Source: Cyclina sinensis (Eukaryota; Mollusca; Bivalvia; Venerida; Veneridae). From it: a stretch of 64,000 bases of DNA. The translations under genes and the position numbers were made by a program. The stretch lies in NCBI GenBank assembly GCA_012932295.1, contig JAAONU010000001.1:32643449-32707448 (forward strand), read 5' to 3'. Position 1 is the stretch's first letter; each line of letters opens with the position of its first letter. Shown in pieces: positions 1 to 15,300 of this stretch. The notes beneath the pieces were generated by a model. The model worked only from the letters and a program-made list of their open reading frames with translations. It was not told the origin of the DNA and did no database searches.

Positions 1-223
1 TCACCTTAGAAAAAGTTTATTGTGAAAAAGTATTCATATTACTTATTTAAATTTTCTACTTTTTTGTAGTTTTTAGTTTATTTTTTTTTATTTGGCAGAA
101 ACATTGGTTGTCTGAAATGTCCTAGTCCTAAATGTTGCCCATATATTTATATACTGTTTTTTTGTTTTTGTTTTCATGTTATAGTTCAATCTACAATGTG
201 GCACTTTTCTTTTATTTTTGCAG

Positions 224-331
224 ACAAAGCAAGATAGGGGAAGAGGAAGACTATTTATTAGAACAGCATTAGTAAAAAAACTGTTGGTTCCAACTATTGA
301 GTTGTTGAAAGCAAATTCTGACATGACAAAG
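224..331 (+). CDS. RUN-PDZ-PTB gene, exon 1 of those in window
   Basis: Acceptor TTTTTGCAG and donor G|GTTGGT. The 108 bp give 36 codons in phase 0, starting TKQDRGRGRLFIRTALVKKL, the first helix block of the RUN domain. Both other frames contain stops. Confidence 0.85.
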
Positions 332-3300
332 GTTGGTTTCCATTGTGAGTGACAAAGATTTGTTTATGTGCTATTAAGTTGGAAAGCTCTGGTTTGTCTT
401 AATATCTTTTGAAAAAGAAATTTGCATGGTCGCTTTGAACTGATTGAACTTGAGACATGTATAGCAACAATTCTCTGCATAAACTTATACATGCCTGTTA
501 GTAATACATATGTTCAATAGATTAAGTATTCTCTTGAACATATTGCTGATGTCCAAGGTGAATCCAGAACAGTTCGTGTCCTGGACAATTCCCTGCTCCT
601 TTATTTTGACAGATTTTTGTTATCCCCAGGTAAAAATACAATAGGTATGACAAAATATGAAAGGGGAAATTTTAAGGAGTGATGGAATGATTGAAGGGAA
701 ATTGTATGGGGTGACAAAATGGTGGGAGAGGAATTGGTTGGAGTAACAAAAATCTGTCATAATAAAGGAGTGGGGAATTGTCTGGATACCATGCAATGTC
801 TGTTTAAAATGAATAAGTTTAGAAACTAAAATCTTTCATCCATACCTGTCGGGGATGAAGAGTGATGTTTGAATAGAGGAAAGTTTTAGTAGTTTAGAAT
901 TCTATCAGGCAAAATAAACAATTCTCATTTCAGTTGCATTATGATGAATATAGTTCAGTCATTGGAGATGAAATACTCATAGGTTAGTAAATGTTTGTTT
1001 GTTCTTCTTTCAAAAGGCAGTTATATAAATGTATAGATGTGCTAATGTCCTGCAGTTCTGTTTATGTACAGGCATGTGTGTAGATGCATGCATGTCTCCA
1101 TGTGCAAATAAACTATGACACAGCTTTGTGTGTGGTGTTCATCACAACATCTTGTTTGATCGCTTTCAACACTTCCTTTTATCAAACAAAGAATCCACAT
1201 ATAACAGGTTACGTGCAGAGTTAGTTCTACATGTGCATTTGTGCTTTTTTGACTTATAGAGAAAAAGTAAATCAGTAAATTAATAAATTCATAAACTGTA
1301 AGTTAGAAATTTTGATCAAGGTTACACTGTCATAATGCTCTGTATATTCTCTGGAAAATAAGTTCACATACCCTTTATCTGTAAGACTGTCAGATACTAG
1401 AAGAATAAAAGTGTGCTTATCATGTTTATTTAATTGAAATTAAAAATGACCTTAATACAGTAGTGTATATGATAGGAGAAAATCTTTATATGTTTTATTC
1501 TGTCTTTTACCTATGATGTCAGATGATACAGATAAAACATGGCTGTACTGCACTGAAAACTTGTGAATCCCTTTCCCGATGTGTGAATTGTGTCTGCATC
1601 CACAACATTTATTTGCCACATGATATCAATGTTTGTACTCAGTATCCTGTTTATGGTCATAACACCATTTTTGTCTTAAGTTGCATCTTATGTTTTATCT
1701 AACAGCAAGTGTCTCTTCTAACAGCTGATTAAATATTGATAACATATGTTCACAGTTATAACAGTGTGTGGTATAATTTGCATTTCAGAAATATTTCTGT
1801 CACTTCTGTATGAATTGCAAGAAGTTGCATTTAATCTGCAATTAAAAGTAAGTACCAAGGTAATAAAGTCCAAAAGGTAAAGGAAGACATGATATCTGAT
1901 TGTAAAACACAGCTAGTGCTAGGGCTAAAGATTGTACTATTTATGATAATGGCATTTTCTGCACAGTCTTGTCTTTAATCCCAAGCATGTATGTTACAGA
2001 TTCAGGTAAAAAATATGAATTTTAAGTGTAGTGTCTTATTTATGTGTTTTTAAGCTCACCTGAGCAGATGCTCCAGGTAAGCTCTTGTGATAGCATTCTG
2101 TCCAGCATTCCTCATCTGCTGTCCACAACTTTCTCTAAACAACATCTCCTCTGAGACTACTTGACCAAAACTGATAAAACTTGGCAGGGATATTCCTTGC
2201 ATAAAGCTCTACCAAAGTTATTCAAAAAATTCCATTCCTGCATGCAGAACTTACTTAAAACATATAAAAAGCTTGTCTAAACCTCCAGCCCCAGAGCTCT
2301 GAAATATCCTTTGTAGCATTGTCTAGTGGACCTCTTCCAAGGTTCTTAAAAATTATGTCCCTGGCAGGAGGGAGGTGGGGGTCACTATTGGCCATGCCAA
2401 GGGGTTGTTGTTTTCACATAGACAGATACTGGTATAAGAAAAACTGAAACACTGCAGAGCATGGATTCTAGATATTTAGAGTTTAGCTTTGCCTCTAATG
2501 AGATTGATCACGTTATGTCCCAGGAGTCAGTTCTTGCCCTGTCCAAAAGGTCTTTGTTTTTAACATAAACTTATTTTTTTCCCTCTGAAATTGAAAAGCC
2601 TAGACTCTAAATATTTGGAATATATAGAACTCTACAAATTGTCTCCACCTCAGGGAGTCACTTGATTTTACATACTAGACTTCAGTGGGAAAAATTAAAA
2701 ATCTTCTAGTCAGAAACCAATGTCTGGCATTATGTTGTTGTTTTCCATTTTTGTACCAAAGTTGTTCAAGTCATGGCTGTATGTCAGAAGTGACACTGGC
2801 CTATGGTTACTTATACAACTGTATTGGATTTTTAAATAATCCTGTCTTAAACAGTAAAGCCCAGAGCTTAGACATTTTGTGTTTAGCTCTGTCTAGTGGT
2901 TTTGTACCAGTTTGTCTATATTGGGGTCAACAATAAAAAAAATACCCTGCCAAGGGGCCACTAATTTAACTAATATAGTATTTGTTAAGCCTTTTCTAAA
3001 ACATTTTGGCCCTGAGCCTAGATATTTGGCATGAAGTTTCTGTACCTAGGTTGTTCAAATCATGGCCCTAGTGTCAAAAGTGATCATGTCCAGGGGTTAC
3101 TACTTTTATTTGACTTATATGGAAAAACAAAAATAGGCTATATCTGTTAAACTTTGACCTTTGCTGGCCTAAACCTATTGACCTACTTACTGTTTTTGAA
3201 GAAATGTATGAAATTTGACCATAATTATATACAGTTTAATTGTTTTACAAGCAGATTTCAGTTTCAGCTTTACCTTGACCTACTTTAGCATTGAAATTTG

Positions 3301-6300
3301 ATCAACATACATTCTTTCTCGCACATTTTAATTTTTCAACTTAAGGAACTTGCCATGTTCTGACAGAATAAAGTCTGGTCAGATGATAGATGTCAGGGTT
3401 CAGGTAAAGAGTTGCCATTAAGTGAACATAATTTTGACTGAGTATGCTGTACTCTAGCTGAATGTCTTTCATACACCTAGCTGTTAACAGCTATGGTATT
3501 CAGGTGAGCAAAATAGAGTCATCATGGCCCTGTTGTTTAAAAAGAATTGACATTTTATTTTGTTTGTTTACCTTAATTTTTTTAAGGTTTTCATTACAAT
3601 GTGGTGGATTTAACAGTTTACAGTGAAATTCGAAAGTGATAAAAGCCTGTCACTGTCTTCCTGCATGTACAGGAAATGATTTTGCTTGAATTCTTTTGTT
3701 CTTCTTTGTCCTCCAATAGAGCAGGCTCTGTTATCTTTTAATAACACATATTTAAAGTCGATTTAAGATAGGATCTTTACTTTTTTTATTTCAGAATGCA
3801 AGTTTTCTTGATGTGTGTTGGGATATTCCGGTAAGTTAATCATCTGTATAAGTAAACCCCCATATAACAGTTTCTTGAGGCTAAATGTTGCAACCTGTTT
3901 GTATACCATTTGGTACCTGTCTGTATAGTAACTGTTGTTTGTCTGTCCCTCCAGTTATGATACCTTCATCTTTTGAGCCACTTCATCTTCTGCTTCTATT
4001 GAAGGATATAAAGGAGTTGTGGTGGAGGGGCTAGAGTATCATACTACCAATATGGGGGTCAATGGTGAGAGTCTCTGCTCTTCAGAGACATTCCACTTAT
4101 GGTGCGGTTACTGGCTTGAACCCAGGGAACATCGGGATTATTTTAAGTTGCAAGAAGTTGTTTTTCAGTCGTCGTAAAATTAAACGTTAAAAATTTACAG
4201 GATTGATCCTCACCGTCTCTTTTTGTACACATGTAGAAGCATGTTTAAGGTCCCAGTTATGTTCCTAATAGCTGTCCTTTATAGTCCGAACTGATTTAAC
4301 CAATTATGTGACATCTTGTTGTTGCTTAGGGCAAGAAATGGGATTCTCAGTTTTAAGAGAATAGCAATCCACTTGCACCATTTACTGTAAAGTATTTAAA
4401 GTATCCTGAGGATACAAAACTTGCAGAAACTTTTTATTTAGAAGTATAGACAATACGAACTGAAGGTCAAATCTGATTCTGATTGTTCATACATTTTTTT
4501 GCAACTGGATATTAGCAGAAAAAATACAGGTGTATTTATACCTATATTTACATGTAGATATTGACATATTGTTTGGCAGTAAGCACTCACTGTCTGGCAC
4601 TTGCCTACTGCTGAATTCTTCTGAAGGAGATTGTTAATAAAATTTGTGCTGGCTCAGATTTATGTACTTTTTTGGTCTGACATATGTGCATGTTTATGAG
4701 CAAACTATAACACATGAAAAAAACAAAAAAAAAAAACAAAAGAAACTTCATTGATTGTTACCAGTTCATAGAAACAACATTTAAACACTCCCAAAAATAT
4801 CTTTTTATGCCAGTTGATTCATTTATTTTTATACTCAGCCTCGTTTTCAACTCATTTAGGTGCTAAGAGTAACTAAGGAATAGTCAGTTTTGTTATGGAA
4901 AGACAGTTTACACTGAATGCCACAGCGTTTGCAGTTTAACATTGAAAATAAAAGATTTGGTTGAACTTTTTACTCAACAGTAAAATGTCTTCAGCATTTC
5001 AACATAGATCATGAGTGTTGATGATTTTTGCTAAATTTTCTTACTCTTACAGATATATTAATTTACGCCACCTGTCTTCAGGTACTTTTCTTAAATTTTT
5101 TATTCTGATATATTGATGCCTGCTTCACAACTTAACTAAACAAACTAAATCTTCATCCACTTTATTTTAGGAAATATGTCATGCAATTCTGTCTTAAAAC
5201 TTTCAGAAAAATTGTTTTTTTATTTATCAAGAAGCAGTCACTTCGAATTCGTTTTGATGCTTCAAAGTATAATACTGTCATATATTCTTCAAAACAAATT
5301 TTTCATTACTTTTCAGAGACAAATTCTTAAAATGATTTATATATTGTTACTCAGTATCATCCTGTTAAGACCGTACATTTTTGGAGTAGCTAGAGGATTC
5401 TAACTAAGTTAAACACAAGATTGAACACATTACTGTTACAGTACATCATGAGAGAACCTTGCTGCCTCGGTGGTTCAGTGCTTTGATTGATCAGTTGTCA
5501 TATCCTTCATGGTTAAGCATGTATCAAATTGACTGTACACTTGATAGATTTTAGTTTTCACCAATCATCTAAGAAGTTTGGCTCAGAAATGCTATTTCCT
5601 TAAAATAGCATAAAAATACCTTTCACAGACATACAAACTATCCACCTGAGGAAAGACTAGAACCTCCAGGAAAACCCACTACTTGCTGAAATTTAACTCA
5701 TGACTGATTTACGAGAGAAACAACCTGATGTCAGTTTTAATACAAAACAGTTAAGAAACTTTAATATAGCAGGTTATAAAAAATAGCAGCTGATGGTCTT
5801 TTCCTTTCTCACTACACATGAACACTGTGGCAACTAAATGATTCCCTCTTGACATGTATTATATATGTATTTCAGGTTTATAAACAGTTGGAACTTGTAC
5901 CTTCATTAGATCTTGGTCTTGACATAAGGTATGTTGCTGTTTATACTTGCAAAGCTTAGCTCATCTAAGCCATAGGTTCAGGCTGAGCTGTTGTGGTCAC
6001 ATTCTGTCTGTCATACAACAATTTCGAAAAAAATTATATTACCTCTGATATCACAGGGACAAAGTTAAGGAAACTTGGCATAGAGGTTCTTTGCATGCAG
6101 CTTTACCAATGATGTTCAAAGAATTCCAATATATGCAGAACTTTGGTTGCTAATTTTCAAGATTTCTTCCAAGATTGTCCAAACTTTGCCCCCTGGGGTA
6201 ATGTTGGGTTCACCCTTGGTGGTCAGATATTAAATATAGACAAGACAAACTGTTCAGAAAAATTTCTTGTCAGAAGCCATAATATACATGTATGTTTCTG

Positions 6301-9300
6301 GCACAACATCTGTGAAATTTCAGTCACATATATAGTTTCACAAAATTTAAATCAGTGAAATTTTAACTTTGCCTGTGGCTTTGACTTTCTGATTACCTTT
6401 TCTTGAAGATAAAGGAAAGAATGTTAAAATTGGTCCGATGTCAGGTGTCTCTAGTTGCTAATTCAAATGATATTTACACATTGAACTTTTTTCAGTTTAA
6501 GGGACAGATTCACTTGATTGTTAGAAAGAACCTTTACAGCAGACTTATTATTTATATGGAATCTTGTGGGGGTACATGAAACATATTTTCCTGTTTCAAA
6601 CAGAATACAATTCTTTATGGGTGTATATACATGTATTTTAGTTGTGGTCTTGTTCAATGTATTGGACATTGCAAACATATTTTGTTCCCCTTATTAGTGA
6701 AAGTACTTCCAAAGATTTCTACATGCAATATACCTTTGATTACACTTTTCTTGACTTTTTTTTGCTGAAAGTTATTATGTTTCATTAAAAACTCAAGTGA
6801 AAGTAGAATTGTTTTAATGTTGGATATGTCAGTTAATTTATTTTCAGGACAGTAAAAGGATTTCCTCTTGTGACCCAAGTAGATCCTCACAGTGTTGCAG
6901 GAGAAGATGTAAGATTTTCATATTTTTATTCATATTTGTTTGTAGTCAAGGTAATAGTAAAAGACAGTTTGAGAATTGTTGCATCCGTAAAATTGAAGCT
7001 GAAGAAGTCTGGAAATTTCCTTTTTTTCTCACAATGTTGCATATGAAGATACATCTATAACAATATGAAATGAATATTTTTGGGTTTTGGCCAAGGCCAC
7101 ATCTGAATGCTCACAATATTGACTGTTTATGGAAGACATTTTCTTCTATAGCAATCAGATTTTAATTCTAACTTCTATTTTGACCTTACTTACCACGATT
7201 TGTGTTGTTGCTGCAATAGAGATTAGATTTGACCTTTTACTTTTATGTTGTTAGAAAATGCATTTTATTGTCTTTACCAAAGAATTGTTCACTCATATAA
7301 TAAATAAAAGTAGTTTACTTAAAAAAACAGTTTTTTTTCTCCAAACAGAAGACCGAACTAAACATAATGATTTGAGGCTTTTTAGCTTACCTGAGCAGAT
7401 GCTCAGGGTGAGCTATTGTGATGCCATTCCATCAATCCTTAGTAGTTGTCCACTTGCTTTAAACAGCATCTCTTCTGAAACCACTTGGCATGGATGTTCT
7501 TTGCATGAATCTGAGGTCACTTATTTAACAAATATAGGATGAAAAATCCTGAAAACTAAGGTCCAGAGCATAGATATTTGATATCTAGCATTGTCTATTG
7601 GTCCTTGTACCAAAATTATTCAAGTCATGATCCCCGGGATAAAAGTGAACCTGCCAAGGGTGCATTAGTTTTATGTGACTTTCAAAAGAAACGGCACTAT
7701 AATTTCAGGATGAGCCTTCAAGTGCACATACTTAACTTGGTCCTTGTGCTTCTTGTAATCTTTACCCTGACCTGGTGACCTACTTCTTTAATTTTGTAAC
7801 TAAACCATTGAAATTTGAACAGTTTACATAAAATTTATGCCTTTGACCTTTGCCAATATTGACCTTCAAGCCTACTTTTGTTTTTGAATATATGTGTATG
7901 AAATTTGGACCTTATGTACAGTTTTGCTTGCAGATTTCAGCTGCCACTTTACCTTGACCTACTTCCTTATTTTCATAGCTTTAAAACTGAAATTTGAACC
8001 ACTTGTGTATTTTTGCCAGTACATTTTAACTTTTCAAATTAAGGAACTTGCTGTTACACGAACATAATGTTGGATGTCTGAGAATGCTGCTCTTTCATTG
8101 AATATATTTCATTGGCTGTGCTGTGTAAGAGCAAACATACACAGATGAGCATTATATGATCATCATGGTCTTGGTGTTTAACATCTCCACAACTTAGGTT
8201 TTTCCAGTGGTCAGGTCATTACTTTACTTTGGTATCTTTACAATACAGGACAAAGTATGTGTAGGAGATGTTTTGGATGAGATGTGTGGAGAATGTTTAA
8301 AAGGAGTTGGAAAAAGTGGGGTAAATATTTTTATTGTCATGATTCATCAAATGGCAAGATGCTTTAGTGTGAATGCTTATTTAGGTAGGAAATGTAACTG
8401 GATTTGAATGTTTTTGCCATCTCTCTTAGTGCTTGTCTGTTCCATGCAGAAGTATGGTAAGCTTTGAAATTTTTCATTTTAGAAATTACCAGTTTCAGAA
8501 CAAAAATATTTGGTAGTTATGCATTTTTATAGAACATTTTTTAATTTTTTTAATTTTTTTTTTTTATAAATTTTCTTGTAGAAAACATGCCACAAGAGCT
8601 GTAAGTTGAGTTACTACCATATTGCGGCAAGAAAACATCCAATTTATTTTTAAAAAATGGTGCAATACAGCAGCAAACAAGAAAGAATAAGATATCTTCT
8701 CTGTAGTCAGTTGTAACTAAAATATTGAATAGGATTTTCAAATATATGGAAGTTGCTTTCAACATTTTTCATAATTTTACCAAAGAAGCAGTTTTTTAGA
8801 AAATGCAATAGCCACCATTTTGTGGACAACTGTGTTATGCTTACATGTATGTGTGAATAAACTTTTTGAAAGTATTTTCTGAAACCAGAAATCTCTGAGC
8901 TTTAAACATTGACATGTTCTTTCTAAATGATGCTCCTTGGGTTTTCTAAATTTAGAAATGTTAAAATCTGTAGAGACTCATTGCAGAGTGTTGAAAAATA
9001 TTCATCCAAATTTCATTTAATATATATGATGATAATTCTTTTCAGTCATTACGTTACCCAATTTCAGTCTGGTAACTTGACAGAAAACATTTCAGTGGTT
9101 AAACATTTCTATCTTTTCTGGAATTGTGATAGACTTACAAAGCTGAGAAATTTACAAATATAAATGAAGTCTCTTGAAAGGTAACAGTATATAGTTGGTA
9201 CATTTGTGGTTGGTCTATGAATAAATTATTTTTTCTTCTTCTTTATTCCAGGTGTATTTCATCTATAACAAGCATGAGGGGAAGCCTGTACAGCTTTGTG

Positions 9301-12300
9301 TCATAAAGGTATTCTGTTTAGAATTGTTTTGTTTTTTCTTCAGATAAATGGAACTTGGTATGATAAGAGATGTCATTGTGGAGATAATGCCCATTGGTTA
9401 CTGTCCTGTCCTGTCTGTCTATCTGTCTGTCTGTCTTTCTGTTTTGATTCTGGATCCAGCAATTATTGATGCTACATTCTTCAGACTTTACAAGATGACA
9501 TACGGGAATATGAAGACAATAAACAGAAGTTTAAATTTGGCATTTCATTCATGTATATATCCATCTGTGTGTCCATCCAGGAGTCTGGATCCTGCAATAA
9601 CTTGTAAAGTATTGAACATTTACAGGATGATACACAGCAAATGATGGTTGTGCTCATAGGATTAAAGGCCACCTTTCTTAGAATAGCAAAAAACAACAGC
9701 ATGTTTCACTCAAGACTATCTTAATTTCTTTAGATTAAATTAAAGTAAGTAAAAAGGGGACAGCTAGTTAGTAAGTCAGTAGTATAAATTAATTTATCAG
9801 TTTTCAAGGAGTCTGCAACTACCATTTAATGATATTTTTAAAAAACATTGTTACTTATTGTAAAGGGACAGAACAGAGATGGTAGTATATATGGTCCAAT
9901 AGGCAAGCTTAAAGAATGGGTTGGAATTAATGACAGAGATGAATATAAACCGTCAGAAAATATATGTGAGGAACGTCTGCCTCCAGAGTCAATTTTACCA
10001 GAAGATATTGAAGATGAGGTCCCTGTGCATGACTCTGAGGGAAGGTAATTACATACTTTTCGTATATTAAAAGGCATTTCAGCTTTCATTAGGCATAAAA
10101 ACTTTGAACAAACCGTATTGAGGGAATAGTCAAATGGTCATCTTTTCAGTATACTGTGTCATGTGTCCCATATGCATGGGAAAACACTCACATTCTTAAA
10201 GCTGTTTTTTTTCCGCAAATTCTTTATAGAATTTACGGAAAGTTCTTACTGTTTGTCCTAAAGTAAAAGTGTGTTTAAATTTGTTTTGAAGAGTTCTCTT
10301 CCATTCAGCAATTTAGCAATTCGGTAACCAGACGGACAGATTTAGAAATGTCTGAAAGCAGAAAATTGTCTTTTTATGCCCCTGCATTGTGGTAGACATA
10401 TAGTTTTGCTCTTATCCTTGTGTATGTCCCGAAATCTTGTGTTCATTCATCTTTTAGAAGATTTGCTATAACAGATGAGTAGCCTATGTATGTAGATGAT
10501 CATAAAGGAATGAATTTATTTTATGCTTAGCTCTGTCAGTGATATGGGCCTTTGTATTTTTCTCTATATGGGGTAGAGAAAATCTTGTGTGTTGAACTCC
10601 TCATTCATCATTTATTTTGTATTTTGATGCTCATGTATGAATTGTACAATTTAGTATGTTTATATTACAGTAATTGGACCCCATTGGAAATAAGCTTTTA
10701 GCTTAATGGGCTGTCCTAGGGTAGCATAAAAACATACTTCATTATAATTCTATTCTTGTTGCATTTTTGTGTGTTTCGTATGCATATGATATGTGTGACA
10801 ATATAGTATGTGTTTATGTATATTTCCCTGAATAAATCAAATCAAATCAAATCAAATCAAAAATCTTTTGGAGGAATTACTTCAAATTTTCACAGATATT
10901 TTTTATGCCAAATTGTTTTTCTTTACAATTATTCCACTTTTTTTGCCCTATGTTCTTGAAAACGCACCAACATGAGGGCATCCATTACCTATGTACACAT
11001 TTCTAGTGATATATATGCCGTTTGGGGTTATTTATGAAAACATAACTTGTATAATTCATTTGATAAAACTTTCAAATTTTGCATTTATGTTAAGTAAGAC
11101 AGGGTTTACATAAAAAACTATCTCATTGATTAATGTGTGATCTTGAAACATAATGTGGTATAATTATTAATTTGTCTTTCATATCTGCTAAGATAACACT
11201 TGCAGGTTAAGTTCTTGTTGCCATTGATGAAATCATAAATATGTTTTCAGTGCCAAATACAAGACTGTTTATCTTGGGAGGTCTTACCTTGGTAATGTAA
11301 GTTTGACCATGCTATATATTTATGATTTGTCAGGCACCTATCATCATAGGCCACCAACAAACAATGTAAAAAAAGTGTTTACAGTGAGCTATTTTGATCC
11401 CTGAATGTCTGTCATGTGTCTGTCTGTCTGTCAACATTTAGCTTGATAACACTCTACTGGACACATTTTACACCCAATTAAAATGAAATTGGTAAGGATG
11501 TTTATCTTGATAATTTCATAGTTAAGTTCTAATTTGGGCCACCTTGAGTCAAAGGCTAATTGACTTTGTTAAATCATAGGAAATTCTTGTTAATGCTAAA
11601 AAGAACAAATTTTGAATTCAGTCATCATGTGTTTTTTTTTTTTGTTAGAATGATTGTTTTGATCATTTCTAGGCCATGTTTAAAGATAGATCATCATCCT
11701 ACAGGCCAGATTTTCAGTTTAATCATAAAAAAATTGTCAGATTGATATTCTTGATGATATCTAGGTCATACTTGATGATATCTAGGTCATATACAAAGAA
11801 GGTCATGTGGGGTCAAAAAAGGTCACCTGGCTAGAGGCGGTATTTTCAACCAGATTTTCATGAAAATTTGTTAGAATGTCTGTATGATATCTAGGTCATA
11901 TTCCAAAGTGGGCCATGTTGGGTTAAAAGAGTAGGTCACCTGGCTATAGGCCACAATTTCTTTCTATTTGATCATCATAAACTATATTAAGAATGATTGT
12001 CTTAATGATATATGATTTTTTTTATAAGTGGGTCATTTGGGTTTAGAAGTAGGTCACCTGGCTATAGGTCATATTTTCAACCAGGTTTCAGTTGAAAAAG
12101 TGTTTAGGTGAGCAATATAGGTCCATCATATCCCTCTTGTAGATTAAACAGAATCTTCATTTGCTGAAGCAATTCTACTCAGTACATATCTGGTAGGCGT
12201 GGTAAAGACAGCTTTTGTCTGAGACCTCATGTCATTATCATGTACATGTAATTCTGCCTCAAGAATGTTTAAATAAGAACCTGTATACTGACAGAAATTT

Positions 12301-15300
12301 ACAGGTTCCAAATACAATTTCTTGTCTGTGTGTCAGTCATAGCTTCAGCAATAAATATCAAGAGTATTATGTATATCAAGAGCACTGTACTTGTTATTTA
12401 TTACTCAGAAATGGCATTCATGCAGTAACTCAGAGTAAGGATACATTCATGATAAAATTGGTATTTCAGCAGTTTTTATATATATTACAGAGAAAGTTGT
12501 ACTGGTTTTAAAAAAAGGGCACCTTTGCCATGCACATTACATTGATCAAGTTATCTTTTACATGTTTATTTTTCAGGATGGTAGGGTGAATATGATAGAA
12601 CAAGGTGTTTCAGAGATAATTCACAGGTCAAGGGATAAAAAGGTTTGACAATGTTTTATTATCCTATATCCTTAAGTACAAGAGACTAGGTTTATTTGTT
12701 TTGTTTCTTATTCTTCTGACTTTTCATTAATGCAACCATAATGATGCTTAAACTAAAACATTTCTCTGTTTGTATTTTTTTTTACCTCCGAACTAGACAT
12801 AATTATCAAGATTAAGTTTACCTGCCATGTCTCATTGGTTGTGTCTGTTAACACTGTTCAATAAATGCTGTCTGACATCTTACCTGAGCAGGTGCTTGTG
12901 TTGCCATTTTGTCTGTCATCTGGTGTCTGTTATCCACCACTTGCTTTAAACAAGATCTTATCTGAAACCACTGGACCAAAGTTAAAACTTGGAAGGGATT
13001 TTTCTTGCATGAAGCTCTTCCGAAGTTGTTCAGAGAATTCCACTCCATGGAATACTGATGCTATGGCAACTTAAATAAAAAAGACTTAAACTTAAAAAAA
13101 AACTGTCAGAAACCACAAGTCCCAAGGCTATAGCACTGTTTAGTAGACCTGTACCTAGGTTGTTCAAATAATGACCCTGGATTCACTTTTTGTCCTGCCC
13201 CAAGTGTCATACTTTTTAGCTCACCTAACCTTGTATGAAGCTTTAACAAACCAGTTCAGAGAATTACATTCCATGCAAAACTCTGGTTGCTATGGCAGTT
13301 TGTATGAAGAACTAATAAATTCTTGTTATCAGCATCTAAATCTAAAATTCAAATCTCTTAAACTGTTAGTCCTAGAGCTTTGATATTTGGTATGTTACAT
13401 TGTCAAGTGTTTCTGATCAAAGTTTTTCAAATCATGCCTCCTTGGTCAAAAACAACACTGGAGATCAGTAACTTACCTTAAATAGGATTTTTTTTAAAGT
13501 TTCTCTCAAACACAGAGCTTTTTGGGAATTGCTTATAAAGTGGTTCTGAACAAAGTTGTGGAAATCATAGGCCGAGGGTAGGAAATGTGGTTCTGTAAGT
13601 TAATTTTTATGGATTTTTTTTTAATTTTTTCTCAGAAACGGTAAATCATAGAGCTTAGATATTTTGTATGTAGAATTGTCTGGTAGTTCTTTACCAGTTT
13701 TGTTCAAATCCTGCCCAAGAGTTTAGATTTTTGGTATGGATCATTATCTAGTGGTTCTGTATCAAGTAGTTTATTAAATCATGGCCCCAGGGTCAAAAGT
13801 GACCCACTCTTGGATCACTTTTTAAAATAATAAAGTTTTTTAAGACTTTCTTTAAATCTTTAAGTCCAGAGGCTGGATAAAAAATAGCTGTATAATTTCA
13901 GAATGAACCTCAATGATCATATACTTTACTTTGTCCTGTACTTTCTTCTGACATTAACCATGATCTACTGACATACTTCCTTGGTTTTGTAGCTACAGCT
14001 ACAGTGACTGTAATTTTAGAATTTGAGTATGCTGTACTTTAGTTGATATTTTTTCTTTCATTGGCCATGCTGTTAAGAACAATGTTACTCAGGTGAGCAA
14101 TATAGGCTCATCATGGCCCTCATTCTATATAGTAAAACTTGGCATCGGGTATTCATCATGAAAATATTTTTTTTTGTTCTTTAGGATGTTATACTGGAAC
14201 TTGGAGAGAAGGAATTAATTCTTACAGAAGTTCAATCTGGTCAGGTAAGTTGCTACCTACTTGTTGATTCCACTTGAATAATTCTCACCAAATATTACAC
14301 AAATGACTAGGAATGTTTCTTCAAATAATTTATTAGGGAGGCTTGTGTATTTTTAGGAAGATTCATGTTTCATTGTCATTTTCTACTAAAAATATAGTTT
14401 AAGCCCCCTTTGGTGTATACAATTTTTGTAGGATTCAAATACCTTTCCCAGAAATAATATACAAGGATTTCCTTCAAAGATTCATGAAGTAGTTGCCAGT
14501 TCTAGTCAGTTGATACCGAGATCTGGTCAAACCGGTTCCTCCCTCTGCCAGCAAATCTTGTTCGTGTTCATACATGTAGCTGACATTGATAACTGTTGGT
14601 ATTTTTCAGGTTTTGGTACAGAAATTATTCACAGAAATATCAGCTTGTGGACGGAGGATTGATGCCTTGAAAAACTTTGCCTTTATTGCTGGGTAATTAT
14701 GTAATATATAGATATGTATTCAGTTTTAAATGGCAACAGTATTGCATTTTGGGTGGGTATGAACATGTGATTATTAGAAGGCAAGACTTTTTAAGAATTA
14801 ATGGAAACCCAGAGCTCATTATATTTTTTGTGTGTTTTGATTTACCTCATCCTACCATAGTACTTTCCCTTTGTGCATAATGTTAACCTCATATGCAGAT
14901 GCATATTGTTTTTCATTCCTTGCACTAAAAGATTGAAGTATTTAAAATCAGGAATAAATATGTTTAGTGAACATTAAGTAAAGAAAACTGTATTCACCTT
15001 ATGGGCCTGAGTTTTAGTAAGAGTAGTCTTTTAAAAATTCCAAATTGAAATATCATACTGTATTGATAATGATTAATTAAAGTTGTGCTGCTAAAATGGC
15101 AAAACAGATTGTAAAGAATGAAATATTATCAGTACTAGAAACAGTGTAGAAAACAAGTTGCTTATTAACCAGGTTTTCAATTTTGAAAATCCTGGTTATT
15201 AGATTGGGGTATGGCGGGCGGATGGGCGGGCGTCAAACGAAATTGTGTCCGCTCTGTAACTCTTCAACCCTTTGAAGAATTTTGATGAAACTTCAGACAA

